Assembly (NCBI GenBank): GCA_020026355.1
Contig: JAHHQP010000005.1
Span: 1-64,000 of the forward strand
Length of the DNA: 64,000 bases
Origin: Bacteroidales bacterium
Lineage (GTDB): Bacteria > Bacteroidota > Bacteroidia > Bacteroidales > UBA932
Direction: 5' to 3'
Shown here: positions 8,592 through 17,423 of the stretch, piece after piece
Position numbering within the stretch: the first letter of the stretch is position 1
How the letters are laid out: every line of letters begins with the position of its first letter
The notes under the pieces: generated by a model
Databases searched by the model: none
Told to the model about the DNA's origin: nothing
The model's input: the letters and a program-made list of their open reading frames with translations, nothing else
Position numbers and translations under genes: made by a program

Positions 8592-9502
8592 CAAGAAAAG
8601 AATTGTACAACATCAAACCGTTCATCAGGACTGAATCACTTACCTTCGAGGAGAAGTATGGATTAAGTAAAACAGAAAGAAGAGAGTTGGAAACCGATCG
8701 GCTGGTCGAACTGGCGAAGGCGACAGGTTCTTATATTCCATACTCCGAGAAAGACAAGCTGGGAGTCAGGAATTTTCGCATGACAGAGGAGAGTGTCGTT
8801 CTTTTGAATCCTGAGAAACAGCATGTATATAAGCTCAAGGATCCTTATGCAAAATGCGACCGGAAGAACATTGAACCGGAAGACGTGATCTATGAGCACT
8901 ATATTCATAATCTGCTTTTCCCAGAGACTTCGTACAACCTTGTAGGAATCACAATGTCCGGAAGACAGCTGCGCCTGATTCTCCGGCAGGATTTCGTGGA
9001 ATCGATCAGGCGTCCTACCCATAGTCAGATCAGGAAAGCGCTGAGAGGTAGAGGGCTGAAGCCGGAAGGGAATGGCATCTATGGCAATGATCATGTGAGC
9101 GTCACGGATGTCAATGGAGATAATGCGTTGTTAGGAGAGAATGGTAAGGTGTATTTCATAGACCCTACGATAAGTTGCAAGAAGCCAATGAAACAGGTTA
9201 TCATGCATCTTGTGTATTGCCATGTCCCTGAGCAGAAAGCGGTCAAGCCGCAAACGTTTTCCGCAAGAGCCAGGGAATACCTGAGCGTGAAGCGCAAGCT
9301 CATGAAGATGCCGAAGACAGACATGGAACAGGTCATCATGGATGATGGAAGCAAGACGACTGCGGCGAGCTGGCTCGAGACGCAGTCGACTGTCACTCGT
9401 ATGGTACATGAATGTGCCATACATAAATGCCTGGATAAAGGAATCCCTCTCCATGCGATGAATATTCAGTTCGTCGCCAGGGAATTGACGGCTTGGCTTT
9501 AA
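8588..9502 (+). CDS. Stand-alone protein-kinase-fold protein (polyvalent-protein kinase-like)
   Basis: A 304-residue soluble protein without a signal peptide. It resembles the kinase domain found in the polyvalent proteins of phages and conjugative elements. Visible catalytic elements are a candidate beta3 lysine in HVYKLKD (K82 or K84), a helix-C glutamate at E103 (YEHYIHN), the loop D174-VNGD-N179 and a DFG-like D192 in FIDP. The D-to-N distance of 5 and N-to-D distance of 13 equal D166/N171/D184 of protein kinase A. About 110 residues follow as a C-terminal lobe. Here it is a single gene in a housekeeping neighbourhood, with an unusually strong Shine-Dalgarno sequence (AGGAGAGGAAT). The substrate is unknown; a toxin or regulator role is inference. 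Confidence 0.6.
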   Translation: MTRKELYNIKPFIRTESLTFEEKYGLSKTERRELETDRLVELAKATGSYIPYSEKDKLGVRNFRMTEESVVLLNPEKQHVYKLKDPYAKCDRKNIEPEDVIYEHYIHNLLFPETSYNLVGITMSGRQLRLILRQDFVESIRRPTHSQIRKALRGRGLKPEGNGIYGNDHVSVTDVNGDNALLGENGKVYFIDPTISCKKPMKQVIMHLVYCHVPEQKAVKPQTFSARAREYLSVKRKLMKMPKTDMEQVIMDDGSKTTAASWLETQSTVTRMVHECAIHKCLDKGIPLHAMNIQFVARELTAWL

Positions 9503-9560
9503 ACAAATGTGTTCTTGCATTGAAGTGCGGCTATATGCTCGAAAACTGTAGGATAGAATC

Positions 9561-9591
9561 TTTGATATTTCAATTCTTTGCTATAATTTTG
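9561..9591 (+). promoter_or_regulatory. Ferredoxin promoter (TTTG-N19-TAATTTTG)
   Basis: TTTG at 9561-9564 and TAATTTTG at 9584-9591 are separated by 19 bp, a complete match to the Bacteroidota -33/-7 consensus. The start codon lies 62 bp downstream. Confidence 0.75.
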
Positions 9592-9653
9592 CAGTTTATA
9601 CTCCAGTGATGGAGAAACGCTTACTTACTTTACATATTAAATAATTACACAAA

Positions 9654-9824
9654 ATGGCTTACAAAATTTCAGAAGATTGTGTAGCATGTGGAACTTGCGC
9701 AGGCGAGTGCCCTACAGGTGCTATCTCAGAGGGTGACATCTATAAGATCGATCCTGACGTATGTGTTGATTGCGGAACTTGCGCTGATGCTTGCCCGATG
9801 GGTGCAATTCATCCGGCAGAGTAA
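9654..9824 (+). CDS. 2[4Fe-4S] ferredoxin
   Basis: This 56-residue clostridial-type ferredoxin carries two CxxCxxCxxxCP clusters: C9, C12, C15, C19 and C37, C40, C43, C47. It is the likely electron acceptor of the pyruvate:ferredoxin oxidoreductase encoded at 13.8-17.3 kb, passing electrons to hydrogenase, Rnf or similar acceptors. It is monocistronic, with its own promoter upstream and a strong terminator immediately after it. Codon use (GCT, GTA, ACA, CCT) differs from the C/G-ending use of its neighbours, as expected for an abundantly made protein. Confidence 0.96.
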   Translation: MAYKISEDCVACGTCAGECPTGAISEGDIYKIDPDVCVDCGTCADACPMGAIHPAE

Positions 9825-9850
9825 TCTTCACAGGCTGTAAGAGAAAAATG

Positions 9851-9891
9851 GAAAATGCCCCGGCTGTCATCATGACGGTCGGGGCATTTTC
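9851..9891. terminator. Bidirectional terminator after ferredoxin
   Basis: GAAAATGCCCCGGC and GTCGGGGCATTTTC form a long stem flanked by A and T runs, so it can act in both directions, for the ferredoxin gene and the convergent M16 peptidase gene. Confidence 0.85.
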
Positions 9892-9893
9892 AT

Positions 9894-9917
9894 ATCCGGA
9901 CGGGATTCCGTCCGGAT
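9894..9917 (-). terminator. Second hairpin at the 3' end of the M16 gene
   Basis: ATCCGGACGG (9894-9903) pairs with CCGTCCGGAT (9908-9917) around GATT, 12 bp past the M16 stop codon. A T-run is missing, so it may stabilise the 3' end rather than terminate by itself. Confidence 0.5.
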
Positions 9918-9928
9918 TCAATGTTCTG

Positions 9929-12733
9929 TTATTTGCTTGCAGGTTCCATCATCACTTCGATGAAGTTGTTCTGGGCGATGATGTTCTGGAGTACGGTCTT
10001 CACATCTTCAGCAGTAACGGAGAGGAGAGCAGCCTCGTATTCCTTGTCACGGTCGATGCCGAATTTCTGGAAATACTTAAGGTTATTCATCCAGTAGGCG
10101 TTGCTGATTCTGTTCTCCGGGATGTTCTTCTTCAGGTTACCGATGGCTTTGTCCATCTCTTCCTGGGTCGGACCGTTCGCGGCAAGGCCATGCAGACCGT
10201 CGACAGCCAGTTCACGGAGCTGTTCTGCCTTATCCGGGTTCGTATCGAAGTTGACCTGAAGCAGCATCATTTCTTTCGGAGTCTTGGAAATCTCTACCCA
10301 TACACCAGCACCGTAGGTACCGCCAACTTCCTCACGGAGAGTCTTGGTATAGATCATGTCCAGGATGTATTTAGCGACATCCAGAGAAGCCTGTGTCTTC
10401 TGGTCTACCGGTGCGTAAGCAGTGTAGAGCTGGAGGACAGTAGTCTTCGGAGTCTCCATTTCCTGTTTGTAGTGGTTGATGACGAGGCCTTTCACGATTT
10501 CAGGGTTGCGCTCTTCGGATCTGAGCTCTTTGCCCTTAGCGATGGAACCGAGGTATTTGGCTACCATCGGTTTCAGGGTCTCGATGTCGACGTTACCGAT
10601 GATGATGGCAGTAGCACCCTTCGCGTTGTTGAAGAGTCTGCGGTAATTCTTCTCGATGACTTTGAGGTCAGCGGCTTCTACCACTTCCTTGGAAATGAAT
10701 GGAAGTCTGTCGGTCTTACCGTACAGGGATTTCTGCATTTCCTGCTGGAATTTGAAGCCTGGCTGGTTCTCGATGTTCGGAAGCACGGCCTTGATCTGCT
10801 GGATACCGGCTTCGAATTCATTCTCATCGAATCTCGGATCTGCGAAATAGAGGTACATGACCTGGAGAGCGGTCTCCAGATCCTTCGGTGTACTGTAGGC
10901 CTGGATGCCGTGCTCACGTCCGCCGATGAACGGGCTGACGCTGATGTTCTTGCCGGCGATCATCTTGCTCAGAGTCGTCTTCGGGAACTTGGACAGGCCG
11001 GAGTTGCCGAGGTAGACGTTCCAGATATTGTCTTCGAAGGAAGGAAGATCCTCAGTAGCGATGAGGTTCTTACCGCCTTTCTTGTACAGGCTGATGCGGA
11101 CTTCGTCTTTCTCGAATTCAGTAGGGAGGACGATCACCTTGAGTCCGTTGGAAAGGGTCCATTCGTAACTGTCGTAGAGTCCTCTCTTCTGTGATTTCAC
11201 TTTCGCACCTTTCAGGCTGCTGGCGTCGAGGAGCGGTTCGTTGATGGCGATTTCCTTGTTGGCCTCGATCTCGGCATCCTTAACTTCTGCAAGGATGTTG
11301 GTCAAGGTTGCAGCTTCCGGACTAGCCAGACCTTCTTTTTCAGGGCCGTTGAAGATGACGATCATGTTCTCGTCTGTGATGACCTGTGCAGCCATCTGAT
11401 TGAGGATGGCGGCATTCATCTGAGCGGAAATGGCAGTAGCGAGCTGGAGTTCCATCTGCGGATCGAGGAAAGATTCATTGTCATAGAAGTTATGGAGAAG
11501 TTCCGGGATGAAGTCAGCATTCTGACGGGTCTCGGCAGATTTCACTCCGCTTTCCAGGGTGTTGAGGATGATCTCTTTCGCTCTGGAAATCTCGCCTTCC
11601 GTGAAACCGTATCTCTTCATCTTCTCGATTTCAAGCATGAAAGCCTTGAAAGCTTCTTCTGCATGACCATCCTTGAAGCTTACGTCAGCCATGGCCGCAT
11701 CGCAAGTCTCGCAGAGATTGCTGATCATGAAGTCACCGCTCAGGAACGGTGCGTTCGGCTGGGCCGTGATGTCGGAGAAGCGCTCCCTCATGATGAGGTG
11801 GATGTAAGTCTTGGCCAGGCCGAGCATATAAGCGACATCTGTGTTGTTGTATTCCTCCGGAAGCGGCTCACCTTTCCACATGACGCTGATGTTGGATCTG
11901 CCGGCTTCAGGGTCAGTGAAGATACCTACGAGCGGCTCCTTGTTCTCAGGAAGCTGGTACATCTTCTTGGTCGTCGGAACTGCCGGGGCAGGGATGTCGG
12001 CGAAGGTCTTCCGGATCTTCTGCTCGACAGCATCCACGTCCACGTCACCGACAACGATGACAGCCTGCATGTCCGGATGATACCAGGTGTGGTAGAAGTC
12101 AGTCAAATGTTTGTATTCGAAGGTCTTGAGCTGCTCTTCGCTGCCGATGAGCGTACGTTTGGCGTAAGGAGTGTCTCCGTAGAAGTAAGGGAGGCTCTTC
12201 TCGAACATTCTCCAGTTCGCGTCTCTTCTGGTTCTTCTCTCCTCAAGGATCACACCTCTTTCGGCATCGATCTCTTCCGGATCGCAAGTGACGAAATGAG
12301 AGTAGTCGTGGAGGATGAGCAGGCAGGAGTCAATGATGCCTTCACGCACGATCGGAATGTTGTTCAGCATATACTGAGTCTCTTCGAAACCGGTGGAAGC
12401 ATTGATGTTTCTACCGAATTCGGCTCCGATGCTCTGCAGGTATTCCAGCAGTGCCTTGCCTGGGAAATTCTTCGTTCCGTTGAAGCACATATGCTCGAGG
12501 AAGTGTGCGAGACCGTCCTGCTCATCCGTTTCCTGGAAAGCACCGACATTGGTTGCCAGATAGAACTCGGCACGTTGCGCCGGTTTGTCGTTGTGCCGGA
12601 TGTAGTAGGTCAATCCGTTCTCCAGTTTTCCGACTTTGACGGCTGGATCGTTCGGCAGCGGATTCGGACCCTGGGCAAAGACGCTTACGGCAGTCGTGAC
12701 GATCGCTGCGATTAAAATTAAAATTCGTTTCAT
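9929..12733 (-). CDS. M16 family zinc metallopeptidase (pitrilysin/insulinase type)
   Basis: A 934-residue exported peptidase. A signal peptide spans residues 1-20 (cleavage near VFAQ). The inverted zinc motif HFLEH gives H77, E80 and H81, with the third ligand glutamate downstream in the segment EEIDAERGVILEE. The protein contains two M16 repeats; the second half (from about residue 510) lacks the zinc motif, as is usual in this family. It probably degrades peptides in the periplasm. It is divergent from a LysR gene, and its -7 box is at 12773-12780. The length is that of full-size Bacteroidota M16 proteins. Confidence 0.92.
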   Translation of the reverse strand: MKRILILIAAIVTTAVSVFAQGPNPLPNDPAVKVGKLENGLTYYIRHNDKPAQRAEFYLATNVGAFQETDEQDGLAHFLEHMCFNGTKNFPGKALLEYLQSIGAEFGRNINASTGFEETQYMLNNIPIVREGIIDSCLLILHDYSHFVTCDPEEIDAERGVILEERRTRRDANWRMFEKSLPYFYGDTPYAKRTLIGSEEQLKTFEYKHLTDFYHTWYHPDMQAVIVVGDVDVDAVEQKIRKTFADIPAPAVPTTKKMYQLPENKEPLVGIFTDPEAGRSNISVMWKGEPLPEEYNNTDVAYMLGLAKTYIHLIMRERFSDITAQPNAPFLSGDFMISNLCETCDAAMADVSFKDGHAEEAFKAFMLEIEKMKRYGFTEGEISRAKEIILNTLESGVKSAETRQNADFIPELLHNFYDNESFLDPQMELQLATAISAQMNAAILNQMAAQVITDENMIVIFNGPEKEGLASPEAATLTNILAEVKDAEIEANKEIAINEPLLDASSLKGAKVKSQKRGLYDSYEWTLSNGLKVIVLPTEFEKDEVRISLYKKGGKNLIATEDLPSFEDNIWNVYLGNSGLSKFPKTTLSKMIAGKNISVSPFIGGREHGIQAYSTPKDLETALQVMYLYFADPRFDENEFEAGIQQIKAVLPNIENQPGFKFQQEMQKSLYGKTDRLPFISKEVVEAADLKVIEKNYRRLFNNAKGATAIIIGNVDIETLKPMVAKYLGSIAKGKELRSEERNPEIVKGLVINHYKQEMETPKTTVLQLYTAYAPVDQKTQASLDVAKYILDMIYTKTLREEVGGTYGAGVWVEISKTPKEMMLLQVNFDTNPDKAEQLRELAVDGLHGLAANGPTQEEMDKAIGNLKKNIPENRISNAYWMNNLKYFQKFGIDRDKEYEAALLSVTAEDVKTVLQNIIAQNNFIEVMMEPASK

Positions 12734-12772
12734 CTTACATATAATTAAGTATTGATTTAAGCATAATCTCTA

Positions 12773-12780
12773 CAAAGATA
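12773..12780 (-). promoter_or_regulatory. -7 box of the M16 peptidase gene
   Basis: CAAAGATA on the plus strand is TATCTTTG on the minus strand, 40 bp from the start codon. Confidence 0.65.
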
Positions 12781-12812
12781 TGTTTTTATCTGCTATAGTC
12801 AGCCATTTTTAT

Positions 12813-12820
12813 TAACTTTG
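12813..12820 (+). promoter_or_regulatory. -7 box of the LysR gene at 12845
   Basis: TAACTTTG matches TAnnTTTG and overlaps the alternative TTG start at 12818, which argues for the ATG at 12845. Confidence 0.6.
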
Positions 12821-12844
12821 TTCTTGCCCAAAATTCCTCCAGTC

Positions 12845-13681
12845 ATGTTAGAAGATTTCCGTTTGAAGGTATTTGAAGCGGTCGTTGAGACCGGAAGTTT
12901 CACCAAAGCAGCGCTTCTGCTGAATGTCAGCCAGCCGGCCGTCAGTCAGAATGTCGCTGAACTGGAACGTATCACCGGCTATCCGCTCTTTGAACGGTCC
13001 TACGGCAAGGTCAGCCTGACTCCGGAGGGATTGACTTTCAAATCCTATGCCGACAAGATCCTGATGTGGTATCGTGCCGCGGGGGAGACTTTCCACAAGG
13101 GAGCCCTCCTTCCTCGCAGTGTCTCCGTAGGGGTCATGGATGATGTCTCGACCAGCATTGCCGCCAGGCTGCTTTCTGGCCTTTCTTCGTTCTACCGGGA
13201 TCTGTCCTTTGAAGTCGGTCCTTGTTCGGAGAACGATGATCTCCGCTTCGTGACGGTGTCCGATACCCTATCCCAGGCCAATGAACCTTCGGTAGAGATC
13301 CGTCCGGCGCTGATCTGCGCTGCGGGAGAAATCGGAACCCTGGGACTCCTGTCCACGTCGGAGGAATTTTTGGCGGCCGATGTCCGGATAGCCCTCTGGA
13401 GCGGCTATCCTTTTGAATTGCCACTGGAACTCCAGCCGTTGGTCCGTCTCCGCACTTCATCTTTCTCATTGCTCCAAGCTTTCCTGCACTCCGGCTCTCG
13501 TGCAGTCGTGCTGTTGCCGATGCCGGCGGCCAGCGATCTGCTCGCTTCCCGTGCTGCCGTTCTGCTGCCTTTGTCCGGAATCGGAAATCCGGAACTCCGT
13601 CTGCAGGTGAGGGTCGAGGCTTCTCCTGTCTTCCTCACGACCCCTTTGTGGCCTCTGGTCAATGATCTGATGAAATTCTGA
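12845..13681 (+). CDS. LysR family transcriptional regulator
   Basis: A 278-residue LysR-type regulator. The N-terminal winged helix-turn-helix (residues about 5-62) contains the recognition segment NVSQPAVSQNVAELE. The remainder is the two-lobed effector-binding domain, somewhat divergent and shorter than usual. The ATG at 12845 was chosen because an upstream TTG at 12818 sits within the -7 box. It is divergent from the M16 peptidase gene, the usual arrangement for a LysR regulator and its target, but the target and inducer cannot be deduced. Confidence 0.88.
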   Translation: MLEDFRLKVFEAVVETGSFTKAALLLNVSQPAVSQNVAELERITGYPLFERSYGKVSLTPEGLTFKSYADKILMWYRAAGETFHKGALLPRSVSVGVMDDVSTSIAARLLSGLSSFYRDLSFEVGPCSENDDLRFVTVSDTLSQANEPSVEIRPALICAAGEIGTLGLLSTSEEFLAADVRIALWSGYPFELPLELQPLVRLRTSSFSLLQAFLHSGSRAVVLLPMPAASDLLASRAAVLLPLSGIGNPELRLQVRVEASPVFLTTPLWPLVNDLMKF

Positions 13682-13697
13682 CGGAGAATCCCCGGAA

Positions 13698-13728
13698 TGC
13701 TGCACAGCATCTGAAATGCTGTGCAGCA
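13698..13728 (+). terminator. Perfect 13-bp hairpin after the LysR gene
   Basis: TGCTGCACAGCAT and ATGCTGTGCAGCA pair perfectly around CTGAA, 17 bp past the LysR stop codon. No T-run follows on the plus strand. Confidence 0.6.
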
Positions 13729-13739
13729 ACCTTCGCATA

Positions 13740-13778
13740 TAAAGAAAGACACCGGACCAGCGTTGAACTGATCCGGTG
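13740..13778 (-). terminator. Terminator of the PFOR gene
   Basis: CACCGGACCAG (13750-13760) pairs with CTGATCCGGTG (13768-13778), one mismatch, and on the minus strand is followed by a T-rich tract. Confidence 0.75.
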
Positions 13779-13812
13779 AATTTCTTATAGAGGACGTCTT
13801 GCGACGTTTCTG

Positions 13813-16800
13813 CTATTTGCCAGCAAGTCTCTTGTAAGTGTCGAGACGAAGCTTAGCGAACTCTTCCGTCTTCTGGAGAAGCTCTTCAGCTCTGTCAGGG
13901 AACATCTTGTAAAGAGAAGCGAAGCGGACCTCACCCTTGAGGAAGTCCTGGAACTTGCTCCAGTCCGGCTCCTTGCTATCGAGCGTGAACGGATTCTTAC
14001 CAGCCTCTTCCAATGCAGGATTATACCTGTAAAGGTGCCAGTAACCGCACTCTACTGCAAGTTTTTCCTCTTTCTGGCTCAGACCCATGCCGGCTTTCAG
14101 ACCGTGGTTGATACATGGAGCATAGCAGATGATGAGGGATGGACCGTCGTAAGCCTCAGCTTCCTTGATCGCGTTGAAGTACTGTACTGGAGATGCGCCC
14201 ATTGCAACCTGTGCAACGTATACATAACCGTAGCTCATCGCCATCATACCGAGGTCTTTCTTACGGATCTTCTTGCCTGAAGCGGCGAATTTGGCGATAG
14301 CGCCTGCAGGAGTAGCCTTAGAAGACTGTCCGCCGGTATTTGAGTAAACCTCTGTATCGAGAACGACGACGTTTACATTCTCACCAGAAGCGAGGACGTG
14401 ATCCAATCCGCCGTATCCGATATCGTATGACCAGCCATCACCACCGAAGATCCACTGGCTGCGGGCAACGATGAACGGTTTGTACTCGAGAAGCTTCTTA
14501 GCGATCTCGCAGTTGCTTTCCTCAAGCATAGGAACGAGAGCGTCTTCTACCTCACGGGTATTCTGACCGTCATTCTTGTTCTCCAGCCATTTCGTGAACT
14601 GCTCCTTCATGGCATCTGTGCACTCAGCGCATGCGAGACCTTCTTCCATGAGTCTGGCAACAGTCGCACGGGCTCTGTCAGATCCGAGTTTCATGCCGAG
14701 ACCGAACTCAGCGTTATCCTCGAACAGGGAGTTTGCCCATGCCGGACCGTGACCTTCTGCATTCTGGCAGTAAGGAGATGCCGGATAAGATGCACCGTAG
14801 ATAGAAGAACATCCTGTAGCGTTGGCTACCATCATGTGGTCACCGAAGAGCTGAGTGATGGTCTTCAGGTATGGAGTCTCACCGCAACCGGCACAAGCTC
14901 CGGAGAACTCGAAGAGCGGCTGTGAGAACTGAGCGTTCTTGAGGTTCTGTTTCTTGTTCGCAACGGTGTCCTTGTAACCTACATTGTGGTGGAGATAGTC
15001 GAACTCTGCCTGCTTGTCGATCTGAGAGTCAAGCGGCATCATGACGAGAGCTTTCTCCTTTGCAGGGCAGACATCCACACAGTTTCCGCAACCTGTACAG
15101 TCCATGACGGAAACGGACATCGCGAATTTATACTCTTTGAATACGGCCTTTCCCTGAGCGGTCTTGAGACCTGCAGGAGCGTTGGCTGCTTCCTCGTCTG
15201 TGAGGAGGAATGGACGGATAGCTGCGTGAGGGCAGACAAATGCACAGTTGTTGCACTGGATACAGTTGTCAGCGTTCCACTCTGGAACCTTCACGGCAAC
15301 GCCACGTTTCTCGAACTGGGTAGTACCAGCCGGGATGAAACCGTCTACATAGTCGTTGAATGCGCTTACAGGGAGTGTATCACCGCACTGAGCGTTGATT
15401 ACATCAGCGATATCCTTCACGAATGCAGGAGCAAGCCTATCCTTGTTCGGGTTCTCGAAGGTAGCTGTGATGTTCTTCCAGTCGGCAGGAATCTCGACCT
15501 TGGTGTATTCTCCACCTCTGTCGACTGCTGCGTAGTTCATGTTGACGACATGTTCACCCTTCTTGCCGTAGGATTTCACAATAGCCTGTTTCATGTAGGT
15601 CACTGCATCCTCGTAAGGGATGATGCCGGAAATCTTGAAGAATGCAGACTGGAGGATGGTGTTGGTCCTTCCGCCGAGTCCGATCTCTGCGGCGATCTTC
15701 GTAGCGTTGATGATATAGAGGGAAATGTTCTTCTTGCCGATAGTGGCCTTGACATTGTCTGGAATTCTCTTGAGGGTCTCTTCCTCGTCCCAAAGGCTGT
15801 TCAGAAGGAGGGTACCGTTCTGCTTGATACCTTTCAATACATCGTATTTGTGGAGGTAGGAAGGAACATGGCAGGCGACGAAGTCAGGAGTTGAAACAAG
15901 GTAAGGTGCCTTGATCGGAGAATCACCGAATCTCAGGTGAGAGCAGGTGTATCCGCCTGATTTCTTGGAGTCGTAGTCGAAGTAACCCTGGCAGTATTTG
16001 GAGGTATGGTTACCGATGATCTTGATGGTGTTCTTGTTCGCGCCGACCGTACCATCGGAACCGAGACCGTAGAATTTACATTCAGTGGTACCTGGCTTGA
16101 CGATGGAGATCTCCTCTTTCATAGGAAGTGATCTGAAGGTGACGTCATCGACGATGCCGATGGTGAAGTCGTCCTTCGGCTCAGCAGCCTCGAGGTTCTC
16201 GTATACAGATACGATGTGTGCCGGAGTGGTATCCTTGGAAGCCAGACCGTAACGTCCACCGATGATGAGCGGAGCGTTCTCTACGTTGGCGAATACTGAT
16301 TTGACATCGAGAAGAAGCGGCTCGCCGATTGAACCTGGCTCTTTCGTCCTGTCGAGGACAGCGATTCTCTTCACTGAAGCAGGGAGCGCTTTCATGAAGT
16401 ATTTAGCTGAGAACGGTCTGTACAGACGTACGATCATCAAGCCGACTTTCTTGCCCTGAGCCTCAAGGTAATCGATGGTTTCCTTGATCGTCTCGGTCGC
16501 AGATCCCATGCAGACGATGATGTTCTCTGCTTCCGGATCACCGTAGTAGTCGAACGGACGGTACTCACGGCCAGTCAGCTCGCTGATCTCGCCCATATAT
16601 CTGGCAACGATGTCCGGAACTGCTTCGTAGTAAGCGTTGCAAGCCTCACGTGCCTGGAAGAAGACATCGGAGTTCTGTGCGGTACCGCGTGTGACCGGAG
16701 AGTCTGGAGACAATGCTCTCTCTCTGAATCTGGCAAGAGATTTCCAGCTGATCATCTTCTTCAGTTCTTCTTCATCGAAGAGCTCGATTTTCTGGATTTC

Positions 16801-17340
16801 ATGAGAAGTACGGAATCCGTCGAAGAAGTGAAGGAAAGGAATGCTTGATTTCAATGCTGAAAGGTGGGCGACAGCGGCCATGTCGAGCGCTTCCTGCACG
16901 GAAGCGGAAGCCAGCATCGCGAAACCGGTCTGGCGGCAAGCCATGACGTCAGAGTGGTCACCGAAGATTGAAAGAGAGTGTGATGCGAGACAACGTGCAG
17001 AAACATGGAAGACGGTCGGGAGCATTTCACCGGCGATCTTGTACATGTTAGGAATCATGAGGAGAAGACCCTGTGATGCTGTGAAGGTGGTGGTCAGCGC
17101 ACCGGCCATCAATGATCCGTGGACTGCACCGGATGCACCGCCTTCGCTCTGCATCTCAGTGACTTTCACTACTTCTCCAAAGAGATTCTTCTTGCCCTGC
17201 GCTGCCCATTCGTCAACCAGTTCTGCCATGGTTGAAGACGGCGTGATAGGGTAGATAGCAGCATGCTCACTGAAAAGGTAAGCGATGTGTGCGGCTGCGT
17301 AGTTACCGTCGCAAGTGATGAATTTTTTTTCGTTTGCCAT
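13813..17340 (-). CDS. nifJ: Pyruvate:ferredoxin (flavodoxin) oxidoreductase
   Basis: A single-chain, 1175-residue PFOR that converts pyruvate and CoA to acetyl-CoA and CO2 while reducing ferredoxin; it is the central step of anaerobic pyruvate oxidation in the cytoplasm. Domains in order are the N-terminal pyrimidine-binding/transketolase region, the gamma-like domain (about 420-600), a two-cluster ferredoxin domain with cysteines in CIQCNNCAFVCP (about 690) and CTGCGNCVDVCP (about 748), and the C-terminal thiamine-diphosphate domain beginning with GACAGCGETPY (about 815), which holds the proximal cluster. It is monocistronic. A palindrome at 17377-17408 abuts its -7 box. The ferredoxin encoded at 9654 is a likely partner. 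Confidence 0.97.
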   Translation of the reverse strand: MANEKKFITCDGNYAAAHIAYLFSEHAAIYPITPSSTMAELVDEWAAQGKKNLFGEVVKVTEMQSEGGASGAVHGSLMAGALTTTFTASQGLLLMIPNMYKIAGEMLPTVFHVSARCLASHSLSIFGDHSDVMACRQTGFAMLASASVQEALDMAAVAHLSALKSSIPFLHFFDGFRTSHEIQKIELFDEEELKKMISWKSLARFRERALSPDSPVTRGTAQNSDVFFQAREACNAYYEAVPDIVARYMGEISELTGREYRPFDYYGDPEAENIIVCMGSATETIKETIDYLEAQGKKVGLMIVRLYRPFSAKYFMKALPASVKRIAVLDRTKEPGSIGEPLLLDVKSVFANVENAPLIIGGRYGLASKDTTPAHIVSVYENLEAAEPKDDFTIGIVDDVTFRSLPMKEEISIVKPGTTECKFYGLGSDGTVGANKNTIKIIGNHTSKYCQGYFDYDSKKSGGYTCSHLRFGDSPIKAPYLVSTPDFVACHVPSYLHKYDVLKGIKQNGTLLLNSLWDEEETLKRIPDNVKATIGKKNISLYIINATKIAAEIGLGGRTNTILQSAFFKISGIIPYEDAVTYMKQAIVKSYGKKGEHVVNMNYAAVDRGGEYTKVEIPADWKNITATFENPNKDRLAPAFVKDIADVINAQCGDTLPVSAFNDYVDGFIPAGTTQFEKRGVAVKVPEWNADNCIQCNNCAFVCPHAAIRPFLLTDEEAANAPAGLKTAQGKAVFKEYKFAMSVSVMDCTGCGNCVDVCPAKEKALVMMPLDSQIDKQAEFDYLHHNVGYKDTVANKKQNLKNAQFSQPLFEFSGACAGCGETPYLKTITQLFGDHMMVANATGCSSIYGASYPASPYCQNAEGHGPAWANSLFEDNAEFGLGMKLGSDRARATVARLMEEGLACAECTDAMKEQFTKWLENKNDGQNTREVEDALVPMLEESNCEIAKKLLEYKPFIVARSQWIFGGDGWSYDIGYGGLDHVLASGENVNVVVLDTEVYSNTGGQSSKATPAGAIAKFAASGKKIRKKDLGMMAMSYGYVYVAQVAMGASPVQYFNAIKEAEAYDGPSLIICYAPCINHGLKAGMGLSQKEEKLAVECGYWHLYRYNPALEEAGKNPFTLDSKEPDWSKFQDFLKGEVRFASLYKMFPDRAEELLQKTEEFAKLRLDTYKRLAGK

Positions 17341-17376
17341 AATGAAGTTATGTTAATGTATTCTTTTTATGCTGAA

Positions 17377-17408
17377 TGCACATTCCGTGTACGAACACGG
17401 AATGTGCA
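17377..17408. promoter_or_regulatory. 14-bp perfect inverted repeat at the PFOR transcription start
   Basis: TGCACATTCCGTGT (17377-17390) and ACACGGAATGTGCA (17395-17408) pair perfectly around ACGA. The repeat overlaps the edge of the PFOR -7 box, so the predicted transcription start falls inside it. It may be an operator, a 5' mRNA hairpin or a terminator for fabD; no T-run directly follows on the minus strand. Confidence 0.7.
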
Positions 17409-17414
17409 AAAATA
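17407..17414 (-). promoter_or_regulatory. -7 box of PFOR
   Basis: CAAAAATA on the plus strand reads TATTTTTG on the minus strand. A near-match to -33 (CTTG) lies about 20 bp further upstream, inside the 3' end of fabD. Confidence 0.5.
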
Positions 17415-17423
17415 CGCTTATTT

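Noticed and set aside
9791..11194. Long plus-strand open frames opposite the M16 peptidase gene (also 11492-12715)
   Set aside because: They are antisense to a gene with a clear HFLEH motif and begin inside the ferredoxin gene and its terminator.
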